DNA of 64,000 nt. It comes from Adiantum capillus-veneris (lineage: Eukaryota > Streptophyta > Polypodiopsida > Polypodiales > Pteridaceae). Each line of letters opens with the position of its first letter. Within the stretch, counting starts at the first letter, position 1. Of the stretch, positions 31,482 through 43,400 are shown piece by piece. A program made the translations under genes and the position numbers. Location: NCBI GenBank assembly GCA_014529385.2, contig CM043942.1, forward strand, positions 34,831,469 to 34,895,468. Reading direction: 5' to 3'. Below the pieces are notes generated by a model. It saw nothing but the letters and a program-made list of their open reading frames with translations, was not told the origin of the DNA and did not search any database.

Positions 31482-31709
31482 TGTTACCATATACATGTGG
31501 TAGTGATGTGTGTGAACGCACTAGGACCGTCGGGGCATGTTTTCCCTCTTTAGGAGGTTTTTTTCCCCCGAGCATTGTATATACGCCCATCACTCTAGGG
31601 CTATCTATCTTTCCATTGCATAGTAAGTAACACACTCTCTATTGTGTGCCTTGAGCTTCCTTCGTCTTCTCCAAGCTGTGTGTGTTTCTCTGCAACCCTA
31701 ATTCCAACA
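31482..31709 (+). repeat. Copia 5' LTR (family C)
   Basis: 228 bp. It contains a TATA-like cattgtatatacgcccat (31574 onward). The same LTR family occurs at 36477-36703 and 57784-58010. Confidence 0.95.
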
Positions 31710-31726
31710 ATTGGTATCACAGCAGG
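31710..31726 (+). other. Copia primer-binding site
   Basis: ATTGGTATCACAGCAGG directly follows the 5' LTR. It matches the initiator Met-tRNA site except one base (TCACAGC for TCAGAGC). Confidence 0.9.
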
Positions 31727-32070
31727 TTGCGTCCTCCGGGGCTTAGTCGTCAGCTGCTCCAGCACACGCCTGCTCACTTTCTCAAATTTCAGTGAGCTTT
31801 GGCGAGCGTTCGCAAGTTGACAAATATTTCGGGAGACCTCGTAGAGATCAATCTGCTCAAATTTTTGATTTGGGCTCATTTCGGCCTCCTTTCCACTACA
31901 GGCAGGTCTGCACATGCAATTTCGTCATTTTGTGCAAAAATTCTGTCAGTGTCGTTTTCTGCATAACACGTGCCTTACATTCTTCTACGATTTGTGTTAT
32001 ATAGCACGTGTTGTTCCCGCTCTGTTTCTCCTATTTTTGGGCAGTTTTCACATCAGCTGCAGCATTTACA

Positions 32071-32953
32071 ATGGCTGACAACAACAACACAGATGTGTTC
32101 AACATGTTTGCTGCTAAGGACAGGTTGGATGGGGACAATTACCCTATGTGGGCTTATATGATGCAACACGTTCTTGTGTCAAAGGGCGTCTGGAATATTG
32201 TGCAAGGCATTGATGTACGTCCTGGTTCTGAGGATGTAGGCGATGTTGAGGATATTGCAGGTCTTGCTGCAAGGATTGCTTCTGTTAGAGTTGTTTTGCC
32301 TACAGCAAAACAAGCTCATTGGGATGTAAAGGATGCGCAAGCTCATGCATTTTTCATTGTCTGTGAAGCGCACCATTGTTCCTCACATTCGTTCAGCAAA
32401 ATCAGCAAAACAGGCTTGGGATATTCTACCAGGTCTTTATGCAAGCCGCAATGAGGCTAAAATTGCTTTGCTGCGTAAAGAGCTGGAGTCGAAGATTATG
32501 CATGAGGAAGATGATATGGACACTTTCCTTGCTAGTGTCAAGGATATCAATGAGCAACTTATTTCTGCAGGTGAAGTCATTTCAGACAGTTCTCTTGTGC
32601 AGACTGTTCTTGATGCCTTACCAAATTCTTACCAGACTTTTGCTAGTACTTGGAGACTTATGACCCAAGGAAATTTTGAAGTTGTCAAGTTTGATGCATT
32701 ATGCACATTGCTGTTCCAAGAGTCACTTTCCAAAAAAAACAGGACTAGGCAGTGTGCAGTTGAACAGGCTTTTATTGCTTCTCAAAGAAAGGGTAGTAAC
32801 AGCAATGCAGCCACTTCTCATGGTTCTGCTGCGAGTGGCAAAAATTATGTTCCTAATTCTTCTGCTGGTAGCAATTCATCTGGAAATTCTAGTGATAAGG
32901 GCAAAAAGAAGATGTGTTGCCATTATTGTAAAGCTAATGATCTCGTGTCCTAA
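32071..32953 (+). pseudogene. Copia gag
   Basis: ATG at 32071 (MADNNNTDVFNMFAAKDRLD) leads to LDGDNYPMWAYMMQHVL, the N-terminal copia gag motif (LDG-NY--W---M). A frameshift near 32360 moves to frame 32333-32953: RSAKQAWDILPGLYASRNEA, MHEEDDMDTFLASVKDINEQ and DSSLVQTVLDALPNSYQTFA are the standard gag helices. A zinc knuckle begins at CHYC, but the second half is deleted or shifted (CHYCKANDLVS then stop). Packaging function is lost. Confidence 0.9.
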
Positions 32954-34080
32954 GTTGAAGGTCAAAGAGGCTAACAAGAAAGAGGGTGGTTCCACTGCAA
33001 ATGTTGGTTCCACTACAAATGCAGCCATTGTTGAGTCTTCTGTGAAAGCAGACTGTGTTTCTGATGTTGATGCAGAATGGGCTTTTAGCACAGAGTGCAC
33101 TTACAATCCTGTTTTCCATGATGCATGCTTGTCAGTTGTTGCTTCAGATTCACATGTGTGGTATTTCGACAGTGGTGCTACAAAGCACATTCACTCACAT
33201 CGTGAATTGTTTACCTCTCTCGAGTCTATCCCTCATGGGAATTCAGTCACTTGTACCAACAATGCCTCTTATCCAGTTCAGGGAGTTGGAAAGATTGTGC
33301 TTACTGTTGCTAATGGCATTTCTTTCACACTTGTTGATGCACTTTATGTACCTGGGATCAAGAAGAATCTCTTGTTTGTATCCGCACTTGCTAGACTTGG
33401 ACTTGTAGTCAAATTTGTAGATGACAGATGTACAGTTCATGATCTCAGTTTTGGTGATGAAATTGTTGCATCTGGCCTTTTGTGCCGTGGGTTGTATAAG
33501 CTCACTTTGTATAACAAGTGTGGGAAAAAAAATTCAAATGATGTTGCAGATTCAAGGGCTATTTCAGATGCAAAACTTTGGCATGCACGTTTTGGTCATC
33601 TGAATTTTGCCACTTTGCTGCGTTTGCAGAAATTTGATATGGTTGCTTCTTTGCCACCTCTTGAAGCACCTGTCAAACCTGTTTGTGAAGGCTATATTTT
33701 GGGTAAGATGCAGCATTGTAAGTTTCCAAAGGATGGTTCAATTCGAGCCACATGCACGTTGCAGCTTGTGCATAGTGATGTTTGTGGGCCCATGCAAACT
33801 CCGTCCTTGGGCAAGTACCTGTACTTCGTGCTTTCATTGATGATTACTTCAGGCATGCATGGGTATTTCTGCTTAAAGCGAAGTCCGAAGTTTTTATGTG
33901 CTTCAAACAATTTCTGGCTATGGCTGAAAATGTCTCGAAATGTACTATGGGCTCCCTCCGTTCCGATCGAGGGGGGAGTATGTGTTTTTATGTGCTTCAA
34001 ACAATTTCTGGCTATGGCTAAAAATGCATGTCTCGAAATGTACTATGGGCTCCCTCCGTTCCAATCGAGGGGGGGAGTAT
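32940..34080 (+). pseudogene. Copia protease, pre-integrase and integrase N-terminal part
   Basis: In frame 32676-34091 the real protein starts near 32943 (SCPKLKVKEANKKEGG). The protease has an intact active site (HVWYFDSGATKHIHSH) and the G-V-LYVPGIKKNLL block. The pre-integrase segment follows (GLLCRGLYKLTLYN, LWHARFGHLNFATLLRL). The integrase zinc site has H..H, but its first cysteine pair reads CEGYILGKMQHC, with Cys to Tyr. The first catalytic Asp is in LVHSDVCGPMQ. A frameshift at about 33830 and a ~97-bp tandem duplication (33890-34080) break the core. Confidence 0.9.
33890..34080 (+). repeat. ~97-bp tandem duplication in the integrase core
   Basis: tttatgtgcttcaaacaatttctggctatggct is repeated at about 33892 and 33989. 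Each copy is followed by tgtctcgaaatgtactatggg and ctccctccgttcc-atcgaggg. The duplication straddles the second catalytic Asp: the first copy encodes LRSDRGG, the second LRSNRGGEY. Confidence 0.92.
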
Positions 34081-34455
34081 ATGTCTCATGAATTTAATGC
34101 ATTTCTGCCTAGTCGTGGGATAAAACACCAATGTACAGTGCCTTATACACCTCAGCAAAATGGTGTTGCTGAGAGGAAAAAGAGGTCACTGATGGAAATG
34201 GCACGATGTATGGTCAAAAGTCAAGCTTTGCCGCATTCTTTTTGGCTTGAAGCCATCATGTGTGCCACTTATGTACTTAACAGGTGTCCTAAGAAAGCTT
34301 TGCAGTCTATTACTCCATATGAAGCATGGTTGGATAGAAAGCCTTCTATTGAGCACATGCGTGTTTTTGGATGTTTGGCATATGTTTTGGTACCACAACT
34401 GCAGCGCAGAAAATTGGATGATAAGGTTGTCAAATGTATTTTTGTTGGTTTATAG
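34081..34455 (+). pseudogene. Copia integrase C-terminal part
   Basis: YMSHEFNAFLPSRGIKHQCT, PYTPQQNGVAERKKRSLMEM (catalytic Glu in GVAERKK), then FWLEAIMCATYVLNRCP, TPYEAWLDRKPSIEHMRVFG and KVVKCIFVG. This is the end of the copia integrase core and the conserved transition to RT. It ends at a stop (34453) where the frame shifts. Confidence 0.9.
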
Positions 34456-34526
34456 TGCTGAAAGCAAAGGTTACAGGTTGTATCATCCGTAAACAAAACG
34501 TATTCTGGTTTCACGGGATGTAGTGT

Positions 34527-35515
34527 TTGTGGAAGATTCTGTTCAGCCCTTGTTGTACTAGAGACAATAATCTAAGCTCACATGACATCTATGACACTTT
34601 GTTGCCTCTTTTCAGTGGTGGAAATACGAATGTAATTTCCAATGAGGCAAATGTACAGCCTATGGGGGTTTCTAAAAATGTTACAGATCAGCCTATTACT
34701 GATGCAGATGTACATGATGTACTTGATGAGGAAAGGACTGAAAATGAGCAGGCTAGAGGTATGCCAAAATGGCTAGTGCACACATTGCGTGAATGTAAAT
34801 TGGATGCACCTTCGTCTAGTCGTACTTATTCAAGCTCTCGCCATGCATCTTATGCATCAGATTGTTATGCTTTGGCTGTGTCTAGCTTACATGATGTTGA
34901 GGAGCCTCTGTCTTTTGATGAAGCACAGAATTCAGAAAATTGGATGGCTGCCATGCAATCAAAATATGATGCACTTATAGAAAATGACACATGGACTTTA
35001 TGTGGTTTGCCTCCTGGCAAAAAGGCTATTGGTACTAAGTGGGTTTACAAGTTGAAACGCAAGCCGGATGGTGAGATCGATCACATAAGGCTCGACTTGT
35101 TGCAAAGGGTTATGCATAGCAAAAAGGCATAGATTATGAAGAGACTTGTTTCTATGTGCATTGGCAGCTCATTTTGGTTGGGATGTACATCAATCAGACA
35201 CTTTCTTGAATGGTGACATATTTGAGGAAGTTTATGTAACGCAGCCTCACGGTTTTGTCATAAAAGGACAAGAGGACAAAGTGTGTAGATGTAAGAAGGC
35301 TTTGTATGGGTTGAAGCAATCTCCTCGTGCTTGGTATGAGAAAGCTGACACTCATTTGGTTAAAGGAGGCTTTCGTAACAGTCCAGCAGAATGCACATTG
35401 TATGTAAAGCGTGAGGGTGATGTACTCCTCATTGTGGTTCTTTATGTTGATGATTTTCTGATCACTGGACCACAAATGAGAGACATATTGTTGAATTTAA
35501 GGCTGATTTGAATGC
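34527..35515 (+). pseudogene. Copia reverse transcriptase
   Basis: Frame 34527-35132 carries the RT entry: NWMAAMQSKYDALIENDTWT, LPPGKKAIGTKWVYKLKRKP. It breaks at 35090-35150, where the segment between the ETF-PV--M block and CALAAHFGWDVHQSD is shortened. Frame 35146-35511 continues with FLNGDIFEEVYVTQPHGF, KALYGLKQSPRAWYEK and the catalytic YVDD (LYVDDFLITG). It ends at a stop at 35509. Confidence 0.92.
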
Positions 35516-35519
35516 TACT

Positions 35520-36400
35520 TTCAAGATGAAAGATTTGGGGTTGTTGCATCATTACTTGGGTATACAGTTTAAGCAGTGTGATGTGGTATTGCCTTGTGTC
35601 AGAAAAGTTACATAGAGACATTGCTATGTAAGTTTGGACTTGAGGATTGCAAACCTATTGCCACTCCCATGGAAATAGGTTTGAAGTTGATTCTACATGA
35701 TGCTGGTGATCCTGCTGATGTCACTCTTTACCAAACTGCTGTTGGCTGCCTCATTTATGTATGCAATACAAGGCCGGATATTCAGTTTGTAGTCTCACAG
35801 GTCAGCAGATTTATGCATAGCCCAAGGTCTAAGCATTGGCTGGCTGTCAAGAGGATTTTCCGCTACCTTAGTGGCACTTTACATCTTGGCTTGTTTTATC
35901 CCAAGGAGGGATCATTGCTGCCAGACTTACATGCTTTTTCGGACTCAGATTGGGCTGGTTATTTTGACACGCAAGTGTCCACAAGTGGTTTTTGTTTCAT
36001 GCTTGGTAGTTCATGTATATCATGGTTGAGCAAGAAGCAACCTACTATGGCCACTTCGAGTTGTGAGGCTGAGTACAGGGCAGTCTTCATAGCTACAGTT
36101 GAGTGTGTATGGCTGAGACACCTTATGGCTGATTTGGGTGTTGGATAGGACACTGCCAACACTATCTACACTGATAGTCAGAGTGCATTGGCAGTTGCGA
36201 GGAACCTAGTTTTTCATGCTCACACAAATCACATTGAGGTGCATTACCATTATGTCAAGGAGAGGCTCTCAGCAGGAGAGATCAGCTTGGTTTATGTGCC
36301 AACACAAGGCAACCTTGAAAATCTTTTCACAAAGGCATTGTCTCATGAGAAGCTTGAAGCTTTCCGCAAAGCTTTGGGCTTACTCCCCTTTGTGGACTGA
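35520..36400 (+). pseudogene. Copia RT thumb and RNase H
   Basis: After a frame change, MKDLGLLHHYLGIQ-like sequence leads to frame 35594-36148: QKSYIETLLCKFGLEDCKPI, VGCLIYVCNTRPDIQFVVSQ, then RNase H with SDSDWAGYFDTQVSTSGFCF, ISWLSKKQPTMATSSCEAEY. A stop at 36146 separates the last block, IYTDSQSALAVARNLVFHAH and HIEVHYHYVKERL. The RNase H acidic residues (D, E, D) are visible. The frame ends at 36398, about 65 bp before the polypurine tract. Confidence 0.92.
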
Positions 36401-36476
36401 TCATGTCCTCAGGGCATGGCACTTCCCTTTACTCATGTGCCAGCTCTCATGCACCGCATCACTCCAGGGGGGGATT

Positions 36477-36703
36477 TGTTACCATATACATGTGGTAGTG
36501 ATGTGTGTGAACACACTAGGACCGTCGGGGCATTTTTTCCCTCTTTAGGAGGTTTTTTCCCCGGTGCATTGTATATACACCCATCACTCTAGGGCTATCG
36601 ATCTTTCCGTTGCACACTAAGTAACACACTCTCTATTGTGTGCCTTGAGCTTCCTTCATCTTCTCCAAGCTGTGTGTGTTTCTCTGCAACCCTAATTCCA
36701 ACA
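36477..36703 (+). repeat. Copia 3' LTR (family C)
   Basis: 227 bp, near-identical to 31482-31709 with a few substitutions, implying a fairly recent insertion. Confidence 0.95.
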
Positions 36704-37997
36704 AGCTCTACACTTTACTCCTTCAAGAGAGCAACCACAACCAGAGGAAAGTGCTCCAAATGCGAAAAATATAGAAGCATAGATATAGCATGTCCAGAAT
36801 CCTAAAAAGGAGCAAGTTGATCAACCAGATAAAGCACTCTCAACAGAGGCTTAGGATACACAATTGGATCATCCTAAAGCAAGCAACTCTAGAAAGTTAG
36901 AGAGCTTAGGTGACATTGATGAGTATGCTCATGATGCTGGGGAAAAAATAAAAGAGGAGATTTATGGTCGCCAGCAGTAGCTTCATACCCAAACATGTCT
37001 CTATCTAATGAGTGAATGGCTTGAGCTAGCATAGTCCTTCAATGAAGCATACCAAGAGGCAATTGAGGTACAATATGTGAAACTAGACAAACTGAAGGCA
37101 AAGTCCGAAGCGGACCTGGAAGCTCTCAAAACAAAGAATCAACAGCAAGAGAAACAGTTTAAAGAGGCAACCATTGGTTTACAAGAATTAACTTCCACAG
37201 TACAAAGGCTGCAGCTCCACCTAAATGTTGCATATACTTTGCTTGAACAATCAGAGTCTTGATGTCAAGAGAAAAACATAATACTGAATCATCTCAAGGA
37301 CAACCTTACAATAGCCACACTATATGGAACAGATGAGGCCTACAAGAGAAGGTTCAAGACCTAGAAATGGAGCTAAAGCTAGAACAAATGCAAAGGAGAG
37401 CATTGTACATTGGATTCACGTAGCGAGAGGAAGGGTATCAAAAAGAGATTGGACAACTCAAAGTCAAGCTCAACAAAGCTCAAGAGGCTGCCAAAGCACA
37501 TGTATCCACATCGGGGGAAGAACAAGCAGATTCAAAAATGGGAGAAAAAGATACCTTACAATTCATCGACTTTGAAGAAGACACCACTCAAGAAGGCAAT
37601 CTCCAAGAGCTAGAGATTCCTCAAGAAGAAGCTGGACCCTCACCTCAACCAAAAAGCTTAACTGCAAATGAGGAAACTGCTTTAAAGAAACAAGTGGAAG
37701 AGGAGACAGAGCAAATTTGGAAAGAGGTGATGCAATGGGAAGTGCGCATCCTGCACTCAATCAATGTCAACCTTCTCACGCCGGCCAATATCAGTGAAGC
37801 ATGGCATCAACAGGCTCTCCCGTTCCCACTCATAAAAGTTTGAAGTGCAACAAATCAAAGAAAGACTGCTAAAGTACTTACAAGCCAACCCAACAATGAC
37901 ATATCCAAAATGGCGAGAGATTTGGCTAAACCAGCACCCCAAGTATCTCATCTTGTATACAAAATGGCCATCAAATATCAAGCAAGATCATGTGCAG
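36704..37997 (+). pseudogene. Unrecognised RT-less LTR-element gene, plus copy, part 2 (coiled coil)
   Basis: The gene resumes after the copia duplication. A heptad-rich region (YVKLDKLKAKSEADLEALKT, KQFKEATIGLQELTSTVQRL) predicts a long coiled coil, as in the minus-strand copy (60986-60708: LQGELEDKMNVITDLQRQVE). After an acidic segment come LTANEETALKKQVEEET, WEVRILHSINVNLLTPANIS, PKWREIWLNQHPKYLILYTK. The paralog reads WELRVLHPVNVTQLTPNQIN and PKWRKSWLNNNPRYLILFAR. The copy is cut at 37997 within ...KQDHVQ by a gypsy insertion and resumes at 57348 as YPVPRVKSW. Several stops are present. Confidence 0.75.
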
Positions 37998-39575
37998 TGT
38001 AACATTTAATGGCCTAATAACTTGTGTGTAGCGGAATATAGCATGAACATAGTGAGCATTTCATTCGAATAGATTCCTAATGAGAATAACAAGAGTTCTT
38101 GGGTGGAGGGAGCAACAAAGGTTATAACACCTAGTTAGATAGCATGAATAATACTTCAAAAGAGAGAGAAATCAAGCTATTGACAACAATTGAGGACCGG
38201 ATTTACACCCGTCCCCCCTCCAAAAGGCTTTGTATTATGGTTTCTCCCATCAAGAGAGACATTTTACAATACAATTCTTTGTGTTCCTTCAATACTATCT
38301 AGTGCAATGAAGATGGAAACTTCATGCACTAAGCAAAACACTTATCAAATACAACATCAATTCACTCATGGTCTCAGACCCAAGACCTCACACACCTTCG
38401 AAGATGGTGAGAGCTAGTGGGGTATAAGAGTAGATTGAGAGGGAAGAAGGAGTAATCTTACGAGACAGATGTACATCTCCTCACATAATCACTCATATTA
38501 GCATAGCTTAGCTTAGTAATTAGCATGGTAGAGGAGATGAGCATGCATTGAAGCTTGGCTCCTGGTTGGATTTGCATCACAAAGCCAAGAGTTGTTGGTG
38601 TAGGCCTCCCTTCTCACAAGCTTGGAGTAGGTGGTAAGCTTTCCATTAAATCTTGAGAAAGAGAGAGAGAGTCTTCTTGATCCACACATGATATTGTGTG
38701 AGTGTGTAAGTGATAATTGCCTTTGAAAAATCAGTCCCCCTCTCTCTCTTGGTCGACCCCTCTTGCTATTTGCTCTTGCTAGCACCTCATTGGACCTCCC
38801 CAGGCTTACCCAATAGGATTTCAGGAGCATAAGTGATAGTCTTCTGACATTTGTCCCCCTTTACCCATTTGTGATAGCTTTAGGTAATTAATTAATGAAA
38901 CTAGACTCTCATGGACCCCTTTGTCTCCTGGCTAATAGGAATCAGGCAAGCCATTGGGCTGTTGAATGCTCATTGGACCCCTCGAGAGACTATCCAATAG
39001 TCTTCTAAAGAGCTTCATTCTTATTGTTTCTTTTATTAAGTGTTTTTAAATTAATTAAACTAGATTTACTCTAGCCTTATTCTCATTGGTCCACCTCCAA
39101 GGCCATCTAATAGGATTTGAGTACACCTTGTGGGAATCTGGGCTAGGGAGATGACATGTGTCCCTTATTCCCTTTGTGTAAAGGGAGCTTGTGTGTGTGT
39201 GTGAGTTTCTCTCTCATCCCCTACTTCTTGGGCTCGCCCCCTCCTTTGCAGGGCTTGTGAAAGACTTTTTGGGACACACACAAAGCATCCAATTTCCCTA
39301 GGCTTTTGGACACAACCTTTGAATTTTGGAACCTTAGCATTTTGGAAGCCTTAATGGGCTGAACCTTAAGGTCTTTGGAGCCCATTGTTGCAAATAGCTC
39401 TTTTGCAGATGACCCCCCCTTTTGGATCCCTATTTTCCCTCCTTTAGATCCCTATTGTGGCCGGTCTGCCAGCTTAACCAATATTCTAGCTTTTTCTCTC
39501 ATGGCATTCCCCATATTAAATGATCAGTTTAACATGAGAAAATCATTCAAGAGAATTAGATATTAGTTATTGACA
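37998..39575 (-). repeat. Gypsy 3' LTR
   Basis: About 1.58 kb. It shares near-complete collinearity with 45217-46438 plus 56911-57342. It contains a short (GT)n tract at about 39190-39203, the place where the other LTR received the Tat insertion. Confidence 0.95.
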
Positions 39576-40037
39576 TTACCTCTCTCTTGAAATCATAGTC
39601 GTCCTTGACTATGCGGTAGAGAAGAGCATTTTCATTAGTACTTTTTCCTATCAGGTAGAGGATCCCTATGTTACCCTACGACATTGTTCCAGAATGGATG
39701 ACTAGTCCATTTGGTGCTTGATAGCCTAAGCTGCCGCAAGCATGTCTGCACATTAGTCCTATCAATTTTCCATAGTAGAGTGACAAGCTCTACTTGGTGT
39801 TTGGGAGACGTCGTCTCCACAAACTTGATCTAAGCATGAATACTATTTCATTTTTGTACACAATAAATAAAAAGAGAGTCTTATAAGACCAAAACTTTGT
39901 TCATTTTTAAACATTTTTACATTTGCTTACTCTAGGGAAGCATTGTAAGCATTGACAAGGTTTAGGTTATCCTTTAGTTGTATGCCTTGCATCCATCTAG
40001 CATCTTCAAAAAGATAATTCTTAATCTTAATAAGATA
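39576..40037 (-). other. Gypsy 3' non-coding tail with chromodomain-like remnant
   Basis: Immediately after the last integrase-side frame, minus-strand reading gives YLIKIKNYLFEDARWMQ, which resembles the second half of a chromodomain (YLVKWKGY-----TWE). About 450 bp without genes follow up to the purine tract at the LTR. Confidence 0.5.
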
Positions 40038-41394
40038 TCATCGGATAGTCTTACCGCCTCTTAGTACCTTGTCTTCATGTTGGAGAATGGACTCGGGCTG
40101 CAACACCTCTTCTTGGTCCTCGATCTTTGGTGGGTCTTCAATAGTAGGTTCTTGAGGTGGCTCTCCTTTGTAAAGCTTTAATATGCTCACATAAAAAGCA
40201 TTGTGTTTGAGCCAATGGCTGGGCAACTTGAGTTGATAGGCCATCTCATTGATTGGCCTAGGAATCTGGAAGGGACCATTATACCTTTTTGCTAACTTAG
40301 CATAGTACTTTTGGTGTCCCGTAGGATTCTTGCCCGTCGTGTGCCTTAATCGAGCCTTGGAAAATTTGAGTAAGACCCAATCATTTTCTTTAAAGGCTTG
40401 GTATGTGCTTATCCGCAGCAGCCTTTTGCCTTTGCTGTGAGATAGAGATAGCATCCTTAATCTTCTGGAAAGATTCTTGAACGTCTCGTCTATACTCATG
40501 TGTAGCGAAGATATTCTCGTGTACCTTAAGTAGCATGGGACTTTTTGATCTTCCCTCAAATACCTCAAAAGGTGCTTTTCCCGTGGAAGTATGTACAATG
40601 TTATTGTAATCATACTCCACTAAGGGTAATTACTTCTCCCATTGGGATCTTTGATCTACTTCCTTTACATTAGTAGATCCAGGATTTTTAGGTTAGCTAT
40701 TTCACTTTGGCCATCCGTTTGTGGGTGATAGGCCGAAGAGAAGTTTAGCCTTGTTCCTAAAATCTCAAAGAGACCCTTCCAGAAATTACTAGTCATTCTA
40801 GGATCTCTATCCAACACATTGGCAAGCCATGGTACTTGAAGATTTGTGAAATGAAGAGGGTTGCCATTTGATGGCTTTGATAGTCTTTTTGACAGGTATA
40901 AAATGAGCTTGCTTACTGAACCTATCTACTATCGTCCATATTCCCGTATCCCCATGGATAGACTTAGGCAATCCAAAGATAAAGTCCATGGATATGCCCT
41001 CCCATGGTAAATTAGGGATTGGCAAAGGTTGAAGCAATCTAGGTTGCTTCCCTCTATAAAACTTCATCTTTTGGCATACCACACATTTAGAAACATACTC
41101 TTGTATGTTTGCTTTCATGGTAGGCCAATAGAAATATGCTTCAATCCCTTTTAGGGTAGACTGAATCCCTCTATGCCCTGCATAAGGAGGAGCATGAGAT
41201 TCATACATTATTTTCTCACGTAGTGAGCTAGTAACGCATAGTCTATTGCCATAGAGAAGATAACCATCTTGTAAAGTAAATGGTTCCTCTTTCTTCCCTA
41301 ATGCAAGGGCTGAAATCACATCTCTAAAATCGGGATCAATAGCATACTCATCTATCAGAAGATAGATCGTTGTGAGTTGCGATGGAAACCGCAT
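40038..41394 (-). pseudogene. Gypsy integrase
   Basis: Frame 41394-40807 has the zinc-binding H..H (ESHAPPYAGHRG) and C..C (CVVCQKMK), and the first catalytic Asp (ISMDFIFGLP). After a frameshift near 40850, VLDRDPRMTSNFWKGLF supplies the second Asp and AYHPQTDGQSEIANL the Glu (40805-40690). A gap and stops near 40640 follow. Frame 40620-40390 (HTSTGKAPFEVFEGRSK) and frame 40613-40038 (YAKLAKRYNGPFQIPRPI, NAFYVSILKLYKGEPPQEP) are the GPY/F-type C-terminal region. Lesions make it inactive. Confidence 0.9.
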
Positions 41395-42600
41395 TCACTC
41401 TCGGCCGTCTTGCGAGTGCATTGGCTACTTGATTATGCTTGCCAAGAATGTGAGCAATATGAAATGAAATTGCGAAAGAATAATTTCCTACCTCATTTGT
41501 TTGTCGGAGAGCTTGGTCTGCATCATGAAGTACGTAAGACTTTGGTGATCCATTCATAGAATGAAACGAGTCCCCAATAAATAGTGCTTCCATGAGTCTA
41601 AGGCATGTAGAACTGTGAGGAGTTCCTTTTCATATATGCCTAGAGCTTGCTCAACAGGGTCTAGCCTTCGACTTTCATAGGCTATGGCGTGCCCTTTTTG
41701 GAGCAAAATAGCTCCAAGGAAATCACCACAAGCGTCACATTGGACCTCAAATGGCTTTGAGAGATTCGGTAGTGTAAGCACAGGTTGAGAGATAAGCTTT
41801 TTGAAAGCATTTTTCTCCTTGGCAGACCATGTATACCTAACATTTTTCTTTGTTAGGTCATGTAATGGTCCTTCTATTAGTGAGAACTTTTCTATGAAGC
41901 ATCTATAGTATGCACACATACCTATAAAGCTTCTTAGTTCATGAAGGTTCCTTGGTTTAGGCCATCCTTTTATTACCTGTAACTTTGATGGATCCATTTG
42001 GATGCCATCTTGAGAGATAATGTGACCTAAATACTGGATCTCTTGCAAGAAAAATTCACTTTTCTTTCCATTAACATAAATTTTATTCTCTCTTAGAACT
42101 TGAAATATTACTTGGAGGTGTTGCTTGTGTTCGTCTAATGAATTAGAGTAGATGATGATATCATCAAAGAACACTCTAGTAAAGGTTCGGTGAGGCCTGA
42201 AAAGCTTCTCTATCAAGCGGTTGAATGTGGCGGGTGCATTGGTCAAGCCAAAAGGCATGACAACATATTTGTAAAGACCAAACGTAGTGCAAAATGCGAT
42301 CTTTACAATGTCTTGATCAACTATCCTTATTTGATGATAGCCACTTTTTAGGTCAATCCTACTGAAGTAGGTGGACCCTTGTAGCTTATCAAATAGGTCT
42401 TCTACCCGTGGAACAGGAAACCTATTTTTGATAATGATCCTATTTAGTGCTCTACAGTCGACACACATGCGATATGTGCCGTCTTTCTTTTGCACTAATA
42501 GCACAGGTGAGCAAAATGGAGATGAGCTAGGCCTAACCATGCCCTTCTCAACTAACTCATGCACTTGCCGCATAATCTCCTCTTGTTGAGCTTGAGAAAC
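41348..42600 (-). pseudogene. Gypsy reverse transcriptase and RNase H
   Basis: Frame 42573-41554 (339 codons): HELVEKGMVRPSSSPFCSPV, YRMCVDCRALNRIIIKNRFP, FSRIDLKSGYHQIRI, VMPFGLTNAPATFNRL, and the catalytic block VFFDDIIIYSNSLDEH (FFDD for the usual FIDD/YVDD). RNase H starts in the same frame (KPFEVQCDACGDFLGAILLQ, RRLDPVEQALGIYEKELL). It breaks at 41554 and ends in frame 41593-41348 (HIAHILGKHNQVANALARRP). A stop at 42632 separates RT from the protease upstream. Confidence 0.93.
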
Positions 42601-42630
42601 TCTATAAGGAGGTTTGTTAGGTGGTGAACT

Positions 42631-43400
42631 TCATGGTTCAATTGCATGGTCATCATTACCTCGTTTAGGAGGTAGCTCACAAGGGATGTCGTCAATAAAG
42701 ACATCTTGAAACCCCTTGAGAAAATTGGATAACTCTAATTCTTTGTGATTGTTTATATTTTCTTTTGTTAAAGCATTAGGTTCATTTTGAGAATCTTTAA
42801 CAAAAATCATGTACACGGAAATAGAGCTCTTTATTGACTTGTTGAAAACTTGTGTATGTACAATGGGTATGGTGTTACCCATTTCGTCAGCATCTATATA
42901 CATGTCTTTTTCCCTGAACTTAAAGGAGATTCTCCTTTTAGAAAATTTAACATTGGCAGCTAGGCGATCAAACCATGGTGCCCCTAGGATGGCATCCTCA
43001 TGCTTGAGAGGAGAGATAAAGAAGTCCTCTTTTTCCACATAGCTTTGAACATGAAGCCTCAACTTCCCGATTAAGGGAGTGACTGAAGCTTCTTGCTCCT
43101 TGAAAGTATTGTCTGCGGGTAGGACATCTCCCATCTCGTAGGCTTGTATGCCTAGCTTGGTGGCCAACTCTATAGATATGAAATTGTGAGTAGAACCAGG
43201 GTCAAAGAGAATAAAAGCATCATGTTCTCTCACCTTTCCCCAAGCATGGCATAGAGGAGATCCTTTGTCGTGAGTTTCCTCCTCTTGGATTTTGACCAAG
43301 GTAACTCTAGGAGGCTCATGCCAAGTGTTCTTTTGGGGACAAGCACGGTACGCATGCCCTTGCTCACCGCACTTGAAACAACGGTTATCCTTGCGTTAAC
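42631..43400 (-). pseudogene. Gypsy nucleocapsid and protease
   Basis: A zinc knuckle CFKCGEQGHAYRAC lies at about 43386-43345. Frame 43299-42631 carries the protease: AFILFDPGSTHNFISIELAT with the DPGST active site, and HEDAILGAPWFDRLAANVKF (ILG-W block). An RT-leading segment follows (FLKGFQDVFIDDIPCELPPK, GNDDHAIEP then stop). A stop (TAA) lies just before the knuckle at about 43400. Confidence 0.92.

Larger units (their letters stand above)
31482..36703 (+). mobile_element. Ty1/copia element inserted in the coiled-coil gene
   Basis: Near-identical LTRs (31482-31709 and 36477-36703) begin TGTTACCATATACATG and end AATTCCAACA. The primer site TTGGTATCACAGC follows the 5' LTR at 31711, and a G-rich polypurine tract (ccaggggggga) precedes the 3' LTR. 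Flanks AGCTT (31477-31481) and AGCTC (36704-36708) are a target duplication with one change. Gag, protease, integrase, RT and RNase H are present in copia order but broken. Removing the element rejoins the host gene frame. Confidence 0.95.
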
